Source: Roseovarius salinarum (GTDB taxonomy: Bacteria; Pseudomonadota; Alphaproteobacteria; Rhodobacterales; Rhodobacteraceae). From it: a stretch of 64,000 nucleotides of DNA. A program made the position numbers and the translations under genes. Shown in pieces: positions 41,621-50,749 of this stretch; the stretch's first letter is position 1; every line of letters starts with the position of its first letter. The notes beneath the pieces are model-generated. The model was not told the DNA's origin. It did not search any database and was given only the letters and a program-made list of their open reading frames with translations. The stretch is from contig NZ_PHNT01000003.1 in the NCBI RefSeq assembly GCF_002834145.1, positions 124,247-188,246 of the forward strand. The letters are read 5' to 3'.

Positions 41621-43003
41621 ATGGATGGCAGGTTGTCCAACGATATCGAGAAGGTGGTCGAGGCCGACCGTGCCCACGTCTGGCACCACCTGATCCAGCA
41701 CAAGCCCTTCGAGACGGGCGAGCCGCGCGTGATCGTGGAGGGGCGCGGCATGCGCGTCTGGGATCAGACCGGCAAGGAGCATATCGATGCCGTCTCGGGC
41801 GGGGTCTGGACGGTCAACGTCGGCTATGGCCGGGAACGTATCGCCAACGCGGTGCGCGACCAGCTGGTGCAGCTGAACTATTTCGCGGGCGCCGCCGGCT
41901 CGGTCCCCGGCGCCCTGTTCGCCGAGAAGCTGACCTCGAAGATGCCGGGGCTGAGCCGGGTCTACTACACCAATTCCGGGTCCGAGGCGAACGAGAAGGC
42001 GTTCAAGATGGTGCGCCAGATCGCCGAGAAGCACCACGGCGGACGCAAGCACAAGATCCTTTATCGCGAGCGCGACTACCACGGCACCACGATCACCTGC
42101 CTGTCCGCCGGCGGCCAGGACGAGCGCAATGCGCAATACGGCCCCTTCACGCCGGGATTCGTCCGGGTGCCGCATTGCCTGGAATACCGCGCCCAGTGGG
42201 ACCTGTCGGGTGAGGACTACGGCCGCGCCGCCGCCGACGCCATCGAGGAGGTGATCCTGGCCGAGGGGCCGGACACCGTCGGTGCGCTTTGCCTCGAACC
42301 GGTGACCGCGGGGGGCGGCGTCATCCCGCCGCCGCCCGGCTACTGGCCGCGGGTGCAGGAAATCTGCCGCAAGTACGACATCCTGCTGCACATCGACGAG
42401 GTCGTCTGCGGCGTGGGCCGCACCGGCACCTGGTTCGGCTACCAGCAATACGGCGTGGAGCCGGACATCGTGACCATGGCCAAGGGGGTCGCCTCGGGTT
42501 ATGCGGCCATCGCCTGCTGCGTGACCACGGAGGCGGTCTTCGAGATGTTCAAGGAGGATGCGACCGATCCGCTGGACTATTTCCGCGACATCTCGACCTT
42601 CGGGGGCTGCACCGCCGGGCCGGCCGCCGCGCTGGAGAACATGGCGATCATCGAGGAAGAGGGCCTTCTGGACAACACGACCGAGATGGGCGCCTACATG
42701 CTGGACCGGCTGGGCGAGCTGAAGGAGCGGCACGCGGTGGTGGGCGACGTGCGCGGCAAGGGGCTGTTCCTGGGCGTGGAGCTCGTGGCCGATCGTGCCA
42801 GCAAGGACCCCGTCGACGAGACGCAGGCACAGGCCGTCGTGGGCGAATGCAACAAGCAAGGGGTCATCATCGGGATGACGAACCGTTCGATCCCCGGCTT
42901 CAACAACACGCTGTGCTATTCGCCCGCCCTGATCGCGACGCGCGACGACATCGACCGGATCGTCGAAGCGACGGACATGGCGTTGACGCGCGTTTTCGCG
43001 TGA
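41621..43003 (+). CDS. tpa: Taurine:pyruvate aminotransferase
   Basis: Class III PLP aminotransferase of 460 residues. Tpa moves the amino group of taurine to pyruvate, giving sulfoacetaldehyde and alanine. Motifs: GVWTVNVGYG, TNSGSEANEKAFKM, RDYHGTTITCLSAGG, ILLHIDEVVCGVGRTGTW and the PLP lysine in IVTMAKGVASGYAAI. The ATG at 41621 has GGGCGGAG upstream. The xsc and tauR genes nearby and the shared operator make the taurine substrate very likely. A terminator follows. Confidence 0.9.
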   Translation: MDGRLSNDIEKVVEADRAHVWHHLIQHKPFETGEPRVIVEGRGMRVWDQTGKEHIDAVSGGVWTVNVGYGRERIANAVRDQLVQLNYFAGAAGSVPGALFAEKLTSKMPGLSRVYYTNSGSEANEKAFKMVRQIAEKHHGGRKHKILYRERDYHGTTITCLSAGGQDERNAQYGPFTPGFVRVPHCLEYRAQWDLSGEDYGRAAADAIEEVILAEGPDTVGALCLEPVTAGGGVIPPPPGYWPRVQEICRKYDILLHIDEVVCGVGRTGTWFGYQQYGVEPDIVTMAKGVASGYAAIACCVTTEAVFEMFKEDATDPLDYFRDISTFGGCTAGPAAALENMAIIEEEGLLDNTTEMGAYMLDRLGELKERHAVVGDVRGKGLFLGVELVADRASKDPVDETQAQAVVGECNKQGVIIGMTNRSIPGFNNTLCYSPALIATRDDIDRIVEATDMALTRVFA

Positions 43004-43047
43004 ACCGGCGCCGCGCTCAGAGCGGCGTCCGAAACACTCCCAGACCT

Positions 43048-43078
43048 GGCCCGGCCTTTTCCTGGCCGGGCCGTTTTT
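43048..43078 (+). terminator. Terminator after tpa
   Basis: GGCCCGGCC-ttttcct-GGCCGGGCC followed by GTTTTT: perfect 9-bp stem, 7-base loop, U-run. A smaller GCCGC/GCGGC stem at about 43010-43030 precedes it. It also ends the convergent small monooxygenase-like transcript region. Confidence 0.9.
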
Positions 43079-43094
43079 CCCGGTCGGGTTCCCG

Positions 43095-43442
43095 TCATTC
43101 GCCGTGCGCCGCGCGGCTGTCTTCGGGCGCCTCCGCGCGCTCGGTCATGCCGTAGTCGCGCATCACGTGCGCGACACGCAGCCGGTAGTCGGCGAACAGC
43201 GCGTCACGGCCCTTGGCCTGCGCGCTGCGGTGTTCAGCCAGTTGGCGCCAGGCCCGCAGCGCGGCCTCGTCGCGCCAGAACGAGATCGAGAGGATCCTCG
43301 ACGGGTCCGTCAGGCTCTGGAACCGCTCGACCGAGATGAAGCCGTCGATCCCCTCGGCCAACGGGCGCATCTCCGCGGCAAGGTCGAAATAGGCTTGCTG
43401 GCATCCGTCCTTCGGCACGACCTCGAAAATCACGGCGATCAT
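43095..43442 (-). CDS. Antibiotic biosynthesis monooxygenase (ABM) domain protein in the taurine locus
   Basis: A 115-residue single-domain protein of the dimeric alpha-beta barrel ABM group (MIAVIFEVVPKDGCQQAYFDLAAEM, then ISVERFQSLTDPSRILSISFWRDEAALRAWRQLAEH). Function unknown; such small proteins act as monooxygenases, haem enzymes or stress proteins. The ATG at 43442 follows GGGAGGA. The TauR-type repeats at 43522-43553 read towards this gene and lie 79 bases upstream, the same distance class as for tpa and xsc, so it is probably induced with the taurine genes. It converges with tpa. Confidence 0.8.
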   Translation of the reverse strand: MIAVIFEVVPKDGCQQAYFDLAAEMRPLAEGIDGFISVERFQSLTDPSRILSISFWRDEAALRAWRQLAEHRSAQAKGRDALFADYRLRVAHVMRDYGMTERAEAPEDSRAAHGE

Positions 43443-43521
43443 GGCATCCTCCCATCGCGTTTTCCGGCAACATCGGCCCGTTGGCCGACGGGCGCAAGCC
43501 ATCACGTCCGCGGCGGCGGGT

Positions 43522-43553
43522 ATCGGGCCAGATTGCATGGCCGATAAGGCCAG
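43522..43553 (-). promoter_or_regulatory. TauR-type direct repeats between tauR and the ABM gene
   Basis: On the minus strand CTGGCCTTAT (43553-43544) and CTGGCCCGAT (43531-43522), 22 bases apart. Orientation matches activation of the ABM gene. The tauR ATG is only 14 bases downstream in the other direction, so binding would also be expected to repress tauR. Confidence 0.7.
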
Positions 43554-43567
43554 ACTAGGCTGCCGTC

Positions 43568-45022
43568 ATGGCAATACCCGTGGAAACCTTCTTTCTGGAC
43601 CCGGATGCGCCCGGCACGCTTCAGGCCCGCATCCAGCAGATGATCGCCGAAGGCATCCTGTCGGGGCGGTTCGCCAAGGGCGAGAAGCTGCCGTCGTCGC
43701 GCAGGTTGGCCCGGCATCTCGGCGTCAGCCGGATCACCGTGACCCTAGCCTACACCGAGCTTCAGGCCGGCGATTACCTGACCGCGCGGGACCGGTCGGG
43801 TTACTTCGTGTCCGACACCGCGCCGGAGCCGCCCCAGTTCGCGGTGCGCCATCCCCGGCGTGATACCGTGGACTGGACGCGTGCGCTGGGCAGGCGGTTC
43901 ACGGGCGGCGCGGTGCCGGAGAAACCGCAGGACTGGGCCGACTACCGCTACCCGTTCATCTACGGGCAGGCGGACCAGGCGCTGTTCGACCACGCCAACT
44001 GGCGGCACTGTGCACTGCGTGCGCTGGGGCAGAAGGATTTCCGCGCGCTGACCACCGATTACTTCGACCATGACGATCCGCAGCTGATCGAGTTCATCGC
44101 GCGGCACACCCTCCCGCGGCGCGGTATCTCGGCCGAACCCGACGAGATCCTCGTGACGATGGGGGCGCAGAACGCGCTGTGGCTGACCGCGCAGGTGCTG
44201 CTGACGCAACGGCGCACGGCCGCGATCGAGGACCCGTGCTACCACGCGCTGCGCGATATCCTGACCCACACCCGCTGCCACGTCGCACCCGTGCGGGTGG
44301 ACCGTGACGGCCTGCCGCCCGAGGCGTTGCCACGGCAGGCGGACGTCATCTTCACCACGCCCAGCCACCAGAGCCCGACGACCGCGACGATGCCGGTGGC
44401 GCGGCGCAAGGCACTTCTGGACCGGGCGCGCGAGATGGAGGCGCTGATCGTCGAGGACGACTACGAGTTCGAGATGTCGTTCCTCGCCGCGCCGTCGCCC
44501 GCGCTCCGGTCGCTCGATTCGGACGGGCGGGTGATCTACGTCGGCAGTTTCTCCAAGTCGGTCTTTCCCGGTCTGCGGCTGGGATACCTTGTGGGGTCGC
44601 GTCCCTTCATCCGCGAGGCGCGGGCGCTGCGCGCCAGCGTGCTGCGCCATCCGCCGGGCCATATCCAGCGCACCGCCGCCTATTTCCTCAGCCTCGGGCA
44701 CGCCGACAGCCTCAACCGGCGGACGGGGCGCGTGTTCGCCGAACGCCGCAAGGTGATGGAGGATGCCATCGGCCGCAACGGGCTCGAGATCGCGGGGCGC
44801 GGCGTGTTCGGCGGCTCGGCCTTCTGGATGCGCGCGCCCGACGGTGTCGACACCGAGGCGCTGGATGCGGACCTGCGCGCGCGCGGTGTGCTGATCGAAC
44901 CCGGTCGCCCCTTCTTCCACGGGGCGCGGCCACCGCGGAACTACTATCGCCTGGCCTATTCCTCGATCCCGGCCGAGCGTATTCCCGACGGCATCGCGGA
45001 GATCGCGTCGGCCATCGGGTAA
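43568..45022 (+). CDS. tauR: MocR/GntR-type regulator TauR
   Basis: A 484-residue MocR-type regulator: GntR winged helix at 15-85 (ARIQQMIAEGILSGRFAKGEKLPSSRRLARHLGVSRITVTLAYTEL, in parts) fused to an aminotransferase-like domain with the PLP-binding lysine in YVGSFSKSVFPGLRLGY (about residue 328) and IVEDDYEFEM. The protein senses a PLP-linked ligand; TauR of Rhodobacter activates tpa and xsc in response to taurine. It lies between tpa and xsc. The repeats at 43522 are very near its start, and its stop is 8 bases before the xsc operator. Confidence 0.87.
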   Translation: MAIPVETFFLDPDAPGTLQARIQQMIAEGILSGRFAKGEKLPSSRRLARHLGVSRITVTLAYTELQAGDYLTARDRSGYFVSDTAPEPPQFAVRHPRRDTVDWTRALGRRFTGGAVPEKPQDWADYRYPFIYGQADQALFDHANWRHCALRALGQKDFRALTTDYFDHDDPQLIEFIARHTLPRRGISAEPDEILVTMGAQNALWLTAQVLLTQRRTAAIEDPCYHALRDILTHTRCHVAPVRVDRDGLPPEALPRQADVIFTTPSHQSPTTATMPVARRKALLDRAREMEALIVEDDYEFEMSFLAAPSPALRSLDSDGRVIYVGSFSKSVFPGLRLGYLVGSRPFIREARALRASVLRHPPGHIQRTAAYFLSLGHADSLNRRTGRVFAERRKVMEDAIGRNGLEIAGRGVFGGSAFWMRAPDGVDTEALDADLRARGVLIEPGRPFFHGARPPRNYYRLAYSSIPAERIPDGIAEIASAIG

Positions 45023-45030
45023 GGCCCAAA

Positions 45031-45063
45031 CTGGTCATATCGTGCCGGGCATGCTGGCCCTAT
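45031..45063 (+). promoter_or_regulatory. TauR-type direct repeats before xsc
   Basis: CTGGTCATAT at 45031 and CTGGCCCTAT at 45054: identical in sequence to the tpa site except the last base of the first unit, with the same 23-base spacing. They lie 87 bases before the xsc ATG and directly after the tauR stop. Confidence 0.78.
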
Positions 45064-45150
45064 TCCGGGCAGCCGGCCGGCCGTAGTCTTGCGCCGTCGC
45101 CGTGGCGAAAGACGCGCCCGATGCCAGCCCATGCCGCAGGAGAACCGCCC

Positions 45151-46926
45151 ATGAAAATGACCGTCGAGGAAGCCTTCGTGAAAACCCTGCAGATGCACGG
45201 CATCGAGCATGCCTTCGGCATCATCGGGTCGGCCTTCATGCCGATCTCGGACCTTTTCCCGAAGGCCGGCATCACCTTCTGGGACTGTGCCCACGAAGGC
45301 GCCGGCGGCATGATGGCCGACGGGTTCACCCGCGCCAGCGGCAAGATGTCGATGATGATCGCCCAGAACGGGCCGGGCATCACCAATTTCGTCACCGCGG
45401 TGAAGACCGCCTACTGGAACCATTCGCCGTTGCTGCTGGTCACGCCGCAAGCCGCGAACAAGACCATAGGGCAGGGCGGCTTCCAGGAGGTCGAGCAGAT
45501 GGCGCTGTTCCAGGACATGGTCGCCTACCAGGAAGAGGTGCGCGACCCGTCCCGCGTCGCCGAGGTGCTCAACCGGGTGATCCAGAACGCCTGGCGGGCT
45601 TCCGCGCCCGCCCAGATCAACATGCCGCGCGATTACTGGACGCAGGTCATCGATATCGACCTGCCCGCCACGGTCCGGTTCGAACGTCCCCGAGGTGGCG
45701 AAGCCGCAATGGCGCGCGCCGCCGATCTTCTGTCGCGGGCAAGGTTCCCGGTGATACTGAACGGCGCGGGGGTGGTGCTGTCGGGGGCGATCCCCGACAC
45801 CATCGAACTGGCCGAACGTCTCGATGCGCCGGTCTGCGTCGGTTACCAGCACAACGACGCATTTCCCGGCTCGCACCCGCTGTTCGCCGGACCGCTGGGT
45901 TACAACGGATCCAAGGCGGCGATGGAACTGATCGCGCAGGCCGACGTGGTGCTGGCGCTGGGCACGCGGCTCAACCCGTTCTCGACCCTGCCCGGCTACG
46001 GCATCGATTACTGGCCGAAGGATGCCGAGATCATCCAGGTGGATATCAACCCCGACCGGATCGGCCTGACCAAGCCGATCGGCGTCGGCATCGTGGGCGA
46101 TGCCGGCAAGGTTGCGCGGGGCATCCTTGAGGGGCTGTCCGACAGCGCCGGCGACGAAGGCCGCGAGGCCCGCAAAGCCCGCATCGCCGAGACGAAATCC
46201 GCCTGGGCGCAGCAGCTTTCCAGCATGGACCACGAGGACGACGACCCCGGCACGAGCTGGAACGAGCGCGCCCGCGCCGCCAAGCCCGACTGGATGAGCC
46301 CCCGCATGGCGTGGCGCGCGATCCAGCAGGCGCTCCCGCGTGAGGCGATCATCAGTTCGGACATCGGCAACAACTGCGCCATCGGCAACGCCTATCCCAG
46401 TTTCGAGTCGGGGCGGAAATACCTGGCGCCGGGGCTGTTCGGCCCCTGCGGCTACGGCCTGCCGGCGATCATGGGGGCGAAGATCGGTTGCCCGGACACG
46501 CCCGTCGTGGGGTTCGCCGGCGACGGCGCCTTCGGCATCGCGGTGACGGAACTCACGGCCATCGGCCGCAAGGAGTGGCCTGCGATCACGCATATCGTGT
46601 TCCGCAATTACCAGTGGGGCGCCGAAAAGCGGAACTCGACGCTCTGGTACGACGACAACTTCGTGGGCACCGAGCTGGACGAGGGCGTGTCCTATGCCGG
46701 TATCGCCAAGGCCTGCGGGCTGAAAGGCGTGCAGGTCTACACGATGGACGAGCTGACCGGTGCGCTGGACACCGCGATCCGCGACCAGATGGAAAACGGC
46801 AAGACGACACTGATCGAGGTCATGATCAACCAGGAGCTCGGCGAGCCCTTCCGCCGGGACGCCATGAAGAAGCCGGTGGCGGTCGCCGGGATCGCCCCCT
46901 CCGACATGCGCCCGCAGGACGGATGA
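45151..46926 (+). CDS. xsc: Sulfoacetaldehyde acetyltransferase
   Basis: Thiamine-diphosphate enzyme of 591 residues. It turns sulfoacetaldehyde and phosphate into acetyl phosphate and sulfite. Seen: the TPP pyrimidine-domain glutamate in WDCAHEGAGGMMADGF, NGPGITNFVTAV, Xsc-specific GQGGFQEVEQMALFQDMV, and the TPP-diphosphate site GFAGDGAFGIAVTELTAIGRKEW with NYQWGAEKRN. The ATG at 45151 follows AGGAG. Usually pta (phosphate acetyltransferase) follows; here soeA does, so pta must be elsewhere. Confidence 0.95.
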   Translation: MKMTVEEAFVKTLQMHGIEHAFGIIGSAFMPISDLFPKAGITFWDCAHEGAGGMMADGFTRASGKMSMMIAQNGPGITNFVTAVKTAYWNHSPLLLVTPQAANKTIGQGGFQEVEQMALFQDMVAYQEEVRDPSRVAEVLNRVIQNAWRASAPAQINMPRDYWTQVIDIDLPATVRFERPRGGEAAMARAADLLSRARFPVILNGAGVVLSGAIPDTIELAERLDAPVCVGYQHNDAFPGSHPLFAGPLGYNGSKAAMELIAQADVVLALGTRLNPFSTLPGYGIDYWPKDAEIIQVDINPDRIGLTKPIGVGIVGDAGKVARGILEGLSDSAGDEGREARKARIAETKSAWAQQLSSMDHEDDDPGTSWNERARAAKPDWMSPRMAWRAIQQALPREAIISSDIGNNCAIGNAYPSFESGRKYLAPGLFGPCGYGLPAIMGAKIGCPDTPVVGFAGDGAFGIAVTELTAIGRKEWPAITHIVFRNYQWGAEKRNSTLWYDDNFVGTELDEGVSYAGIAKACGLKGVQVYTMDELTGALDTAIRDQMENGKTTLIEVMINQELGEPFRRDAMKKPVAVAGIAPSDMRPQDG

Positions 46927-47050
46927 GCCGGATAAGACCGGTTTTGACGGGCTGGCGGAAAGTGCCTATGCCTGATGGGCGGGCCTGTGTGGCAGGCCGG
47001 CCGTCCACCGTGCGCCGCTGCGGGCGCGCAAAAAGGGGATCACCGCAGGC

Positions 47051-49891
47051 ATGAGCCGCCGAGAGCCGCAGATCGAGACCTCGCCACCCGTCTCGGACGA
47101 GGTTCGCAAGACGACATGCTACATGTGTGCCTGCCGCTGCGGCATCGACGTGCACCTGAAGGACGGCAAGGTCGCCTACATCGACGGCAACAGGGATCAC
47201 CCCGTGAACCGCGGCGTGCTCTGCGCGAAGGGGTCGGCGGGGATCATGCAGCACAATTCGCCCGCGCGGCTGCGCGCGCCCCTGCGCCGGACAGGGCCGC
47301 GCGGCTCGGGCGAGTTCGAGGAGATCACCTGGGAAGAGGCGCTGCGCACGGCCACGGACTGGCTCAGGCCGCTGCGCGAAACAGCGCCCGAGAAATTCGC
47401 CTTCTTCACCGGACGTGACCAGTCGCAATCGTTCACCAGCTTCTGGGCGCAGGCGTTCGGGACGCCCAACTACGCCGCGCACGGCGGGTTCTGCTCGGTC
47501 AACATGGCGGCCGCAGGTATCTACACCATGGGCGGCGCGTTCTGGGAATTCGGCCAGCCCGACTGGGAACGCACCAAGCTTTTCATGATCTTCGGCGTGG
47601 CCGAGGATCATGATTCCAACCCGATCAAGATGGGCATCGCGCGGCTCAAGGAACGCGGCGCACGGGTGATCGGCGTGAACCCGATCCGTTCGGGATACAA
47701 CGCGGTGGCCGACGACTGGGTCGGCATCACGCCGGGCACCGACGGGCTTTTCATCCTCGCCCTGGTACACGAACTGCTGCGCGCGGGGCGGATCGACCTC
47801 GACTATCTCGCCCGCTACACCAACGCGCCCGTGCTGGTGAACGGCGATCGACAATCGGCCGAGCACGGGTGCCTGCTGCGCGACGATGCCGGCACGCCGC
47901 TGGTGATGGACAGGGCGACGGGACGCCCCGCGCCTTTCGACCGGCCCGGCGTCAAGCCGGACCTGAACGGTGTGCTGGAGCGTGATGGCGTCACGCACCG
48001 GCCGGTGATGCATCTGTTGGCGGAACGCTATCTCGATGCGGCCTACGCGCCGGACGCGGTGGCCGACCGCTGCGGCGTGGCGCCGGCCCGGATCCGCGCC
48101 ATCGCGGCCGAACTCGCGCGCGTGGCCTTCGACGAGGCGATCACGCTCGACCGCGAATGGACGGATTTCCGCGGCGAGACGCACACGACGATGACCGGCC
48201 GGCCCGTCAGCTTCCACGCGATGCGCGGCATCTCGGCCCATTCCAACGGGTTCCAGACGGCGCGCGCGCTGCATCTGCTGCAGATCCTGCTGGGATCGGT
48301 CGAGGTGCCCGGCGGGTTCCGGTTCAAACCGCCCTATCCCAAGTCCGTTCAAGCTCACCCCCGCCCCCATGCCGAAACCACGCCGGACAGCCCGCTCGAC
48401 GGCCCGCACCTGGGTTTCCCGCTGGGACCGGAGGACCTGGCGCTGACCGATGATGGCCAACCCGCCCGCATCGACAAGGCGTTCTCGTGGGAAAACCCGC
48501 TCAGTGCGCACGGGCTGATGCACATGGTCATCTCGAACGCGCACGCCGGGGATCCGTACCGGATCGACACGCTCATGCTCTACATGGCGAACATGGCCTG
48601 GAACTCGTCGATGAACACGCGCGGCGTGATGGAGATGCTCACCGACACCGACGAGGACGGTGAATACCGCATCCCGCGCATCATCTACTCGGATGCCTAC
48701 AGCTCCGAGATGGTCGCCTATGCCGATCTGGTGCTGCCCGACACCACCTACCTGGAACGGCATGACTGCATATCGCTGCTCGACCGCCCGATTTCCGAGG
48801 CGGACGCCGCCGCCGACGCCATCCGGTGGCCGGTGGTCGAGCCCGAGCGCGACGGCCACGCGGGCGTGCGCGGTTTCCAGTCGGTGCTGTGCGATCTCGG
48901 GGCACGGCTGGGGCTGCCGGGGTTCGTCGATGGGGCGGGCGCCCCGAAATACGCCGATTACGCCGATTACATCGTCAACCACGAGCGCAAGCCGGGCATC
49001 GGCCCGCTGGCCGGCTGGCGCCACGGGCGGAAGGGGCTGACGCATGGCCGCGGGGCGCCGAACCCGGCGCAGCTCAACAGCTACATCGCCAACGGCGGGT
49101 TCTTCGTGAAGCCGATCCCCGACGAGGCGGCCTTCTTCAAGCCGTGGAACAGGGCCTACCAGGACTGGGCGGTCAACCTGGGGCTCTTCGACAGCCCGCA
49201 ACCCTACGTCTTCGACATCTATTCCGAGCCCCTGCGCCGGTTCCAGCTGGCCGCCGAGGGCCACGGCGACCGCCAGCCGCCCGACCACCTGCGCGGGCAG
49301 ATCGCCCGTGCGTTCGACCCGTTGCCGATCTGGTACCCGCCGTTCGAGCATTCCGCTTCCGACACCGGGGCCTACCCGCTGCACGCGCTGACGCAGCGGC
49401 CGATGGCGATGTATCACAGCTGGGGCAGCCAGAATGCCTGGCTGCGCCAGATCCACGGGGTGAACCCGCTCTACCTGCCCACGAAGGTCTGGCACGACCA
49501 CGGCTTCGCCGAAGGCGACTGGGCGCGGGTCACCTCGCCCCACGGCGAGATCACCGTGCCGGTGGCGCACATGGCGGCGCTGAATCCCGATACAGTCTGG
49601 ACGTGGAACGCCATCGGCAAGCGCAAGGGGGCATGGGCGCTCGACAAGGACGCGCCGGAGGCCACGAAGGGCTTCCTGCTCAACCACCTCATCCACGAAC
49701 TGCTTCCCCCCAAGGCCGACGGGATGCGGTGGTCGAACTCGGACCCGGTGACGGGGCAGGCGGCCTGGTTCGACCTGCGCGTGCGCCTCGAGAAGGCCGC
49801 GCCGCCGGCGGAAAGCCGGCCGGCCTTCGGCGAGATCGCCTCGCCCGTGGGTCGTGGACCGGCCGAACTGACATGGAAGGTCGGCGAATGA
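47051..49891 (+). CDS. soeA: Cytoplasmic sulfite dehydrogenase molybdopterin subunit SoeA
   Basis: Molybdopterin oxidoreductase of 946 residues (DMSO reductase superfamily). The [4Fe-4S] motif C23-x2-C26-x3-C30-x27-C58 is near the N terminus, followed by RCGIDVHLKDGKVAYIDGN and MoCo-binding segments (FFTGRDQSQSF, MIFGVAEDHDSNP, GVNPIRSGYN, MYHSWGSQNAW). There is no Tat signal, so it works in the cytoplasm, as in SoeABC of Allochromatium and roseobacters. It follows xsc by 124 bases, and its sulfite would be the substrate. A DmsA/PsrA-like role is the alternative. Confidence 0.83.
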   Translation: MSRREPQIETSPPVSDEVRKTTCYMCACRCGIDVHLKDGKVAYIDGNRDHPVNRGVLCAKGSAGIMQHNSPARLRAPLRRTGPRGSGEFEEITWEEALRTATDWLRPLRETAPEKFAFFTGRDQSQSFTSFWAQAFGTPNYAAHGGFCSVNMAAAGIYTMGGAFWEFGQPDWERTKLFMIFGVAEDHDSNPIKMGIARLKERGARVIGVNPIRSGYNAVADDWVGITPGTDGLFILALVHELLRAGRIDLDYLARYTNAPVLVNGDRQSAEHGCLLRDDAGTPLVMDRATGRPAPFDRPGVKPDLNGVLERDGVTHRPVMHLLAERYLDAAYAPDAVADRCGVAPARIRAIAAELARVAFDEAITLDREWTDFRGETHTTMTGRPVSFHAMRGISAHSNGFQTARALHLLQILLGSVEVPGGFRFKPPYPKSVQAHPRPHAETTPDSPLDGPHLGFPLGPEDLALTDDGQPARIDKAFSWENPLSAHGLMHMVISNAHAGDPYRIDTLMLYMANMAWNSSMNTRGVMEMLTDTDEDGEYRIPRIIYSDAYSSEMVAYADLVLPDTTYLERHDCISLLDRPISEADAAADAIRWPVVEPERDGHAGVRGFQSVLCDLGARLGLPGFVDGAGAPKYADYADYIVNHERKPGIGPLAGWRHGRKGLTHGRGAPNPAQLNSYIANGGFFVKPIPDEAAFFKPWNRAYQDWAVNLGLFDSPQPYVFDIYSEPLRRFQLAAEGHGDRQPPDHLRGQIARAFDPLPIWYPPFEHSASDTGAYPLHALTQRPMAMYHSWGSQNAWLRQIHGVNPLYLPTKVWHDHGFAEGDWARVTSPHGEITVPVAHMAALNPDTVWTWNAIGKRKGAWALDKDAPEATKGFLLNHLIHELLPPKADGMRWSNSDPVTGQAAWFDLRVRLEKAAPPAESRPAFGEIASPVGRGPAELTWKVGE

Positions 49892-49902
49892 CCGGCCCCG
49901 CC

Positions 49903-49932
49903 CTTCATCTTGCCCGAAATACTCCGGGGGAG
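49903..49932 (-). repeat. Dispersed intergenic repeat, copy C (diverged)
   Basis: CTTCATCTTGCCCGAAATACTCC then a G-run: the right half matches copies A and B on the opposite strand, while the GCCGGAGG part is replaced by GGGGGAG. It sits in the 103-base gap between soeA and soeB. A GC-rich inverted repeat (CGCCCGCAGGGCG) follows at about 49935-49948, then another one (GGGGGCAGCGCCCCC) to 49963. Confidence 0.6.
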
Positions 49933-49994
49933 TCGCCCGCAGGGCGACGGGGGCAGCGCCCCCTTGGCCCCCCGGCAACCAGCGAGGTGTGCCC

Positions 49995-50747
49995 GTGACG
50001 GATCTGCCCGAGACGACCGACCGAAAGCTGGGCCTGGTGATCGATCTGGACACCTGCGTGGGCTGTCATGCCTGCGTGGTCTCCTGCAAGGGCTGGAACA
50101 CCGAGAACTACGGCGCGCCCCTGTCAGACCGGGACCCCTACGGCGCCGACCCGTCGGGCACCTTCCTCAACCGGGTGCACAGTTACGAGGTCGAGCCCGA
50201 AGAGGGGGCGCCGCAGCTCGTGCATTTCCCCAAGTCCTGCCTGCATTGCGAGGACGCGCCCTGTGTCACGGTCTGCCCGACCGGCGCGAGTTTCAAGCGT
50301 GGCGCGGACGGCATCGTTCTGGTCAACGAGGCCGACTGCATCGGCTGCGGTCTGTGTGCCTGGGCCTGCCCCTACGGCGCGCGCGAGATGGACGCGGCCG
50401 AAGGCGTCATGAAGAAATGCACGCTCTGCGTCGACCGGATCTACAACGAGAACCTCGCACAGGAGGACCGCGTGCCCGCCTGCGTGCGCACCTGCCCAGC
50501 GGGTGCACGGCATTTCGGCGACCTGGGCGACCCCGACAGTGATGTCAGCCGCCTGGTGGCCGAGCGGGGCGGCATGGACCTGATGCCCGAACAGGGAACG
50601 ACGCCCGTGAACAAGTACCTGCCGCCACGCCCGCGCGACACGCTGGGCACCGGCGCCCGCGCGGCGCAGGCGCCATCGCTCGAACCTGTGGCCGAGGACG
50701 CGCAGGGCTGGCTCGGCTGGCTCGACCGCGCCCTGTCGAGGTTCTGA
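49995..50747 (+). CDS. soeB: Iron-sulfur subunit SoeB
   Basis: A 250-residue ferredoxin-like electron-transfer subunit with four clusters: C21-x2-C24-x2-C27-x3-C31 (CVGCHACVVSCKG), CLHCEDAPCVTVCPTG, CIGCGLCAWACPYGA, and CTLC...CVRTCPAGA. It passes electrons from SoeA to the membrane subunit. I choose GTG 49995, with GAGG 7 bases upstream; GTG 49989 is a close alternative. It is 2 bases ahead of soeC. The gap after soeA holds repeat copy C. Confidence 0.87.
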   Translation: MTDLPETTDRKLGLVIDLDTCVGCHACVVSCKGWNTENYGAPLSDRDPYGADPSGTFLNRVHSYEVEPEEGAPQLVHFPKSCLHCEDAPCVTVCPTGASFKRGADGIVLVNEADCIGCGLCAWACPYGAREMDAAEGVMKKCTLCVDRIYNENLAQEDRVPACVRTCPAGARHFGDLGDPDSDVSRLVAERGGMDLMPEQGTTPVNKYLPPRPRDTLGTGARAAQAPSLEPVAEDAQGWLGWLDRALSRF

Positions 50748-50749
50748 GA

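Noticed and set aside
46826..50053. Minus-strand open frame of 1075 codons
   Set aside because: It is antisense to soeA. Length is explained by high GC, and no family pattern is visible.
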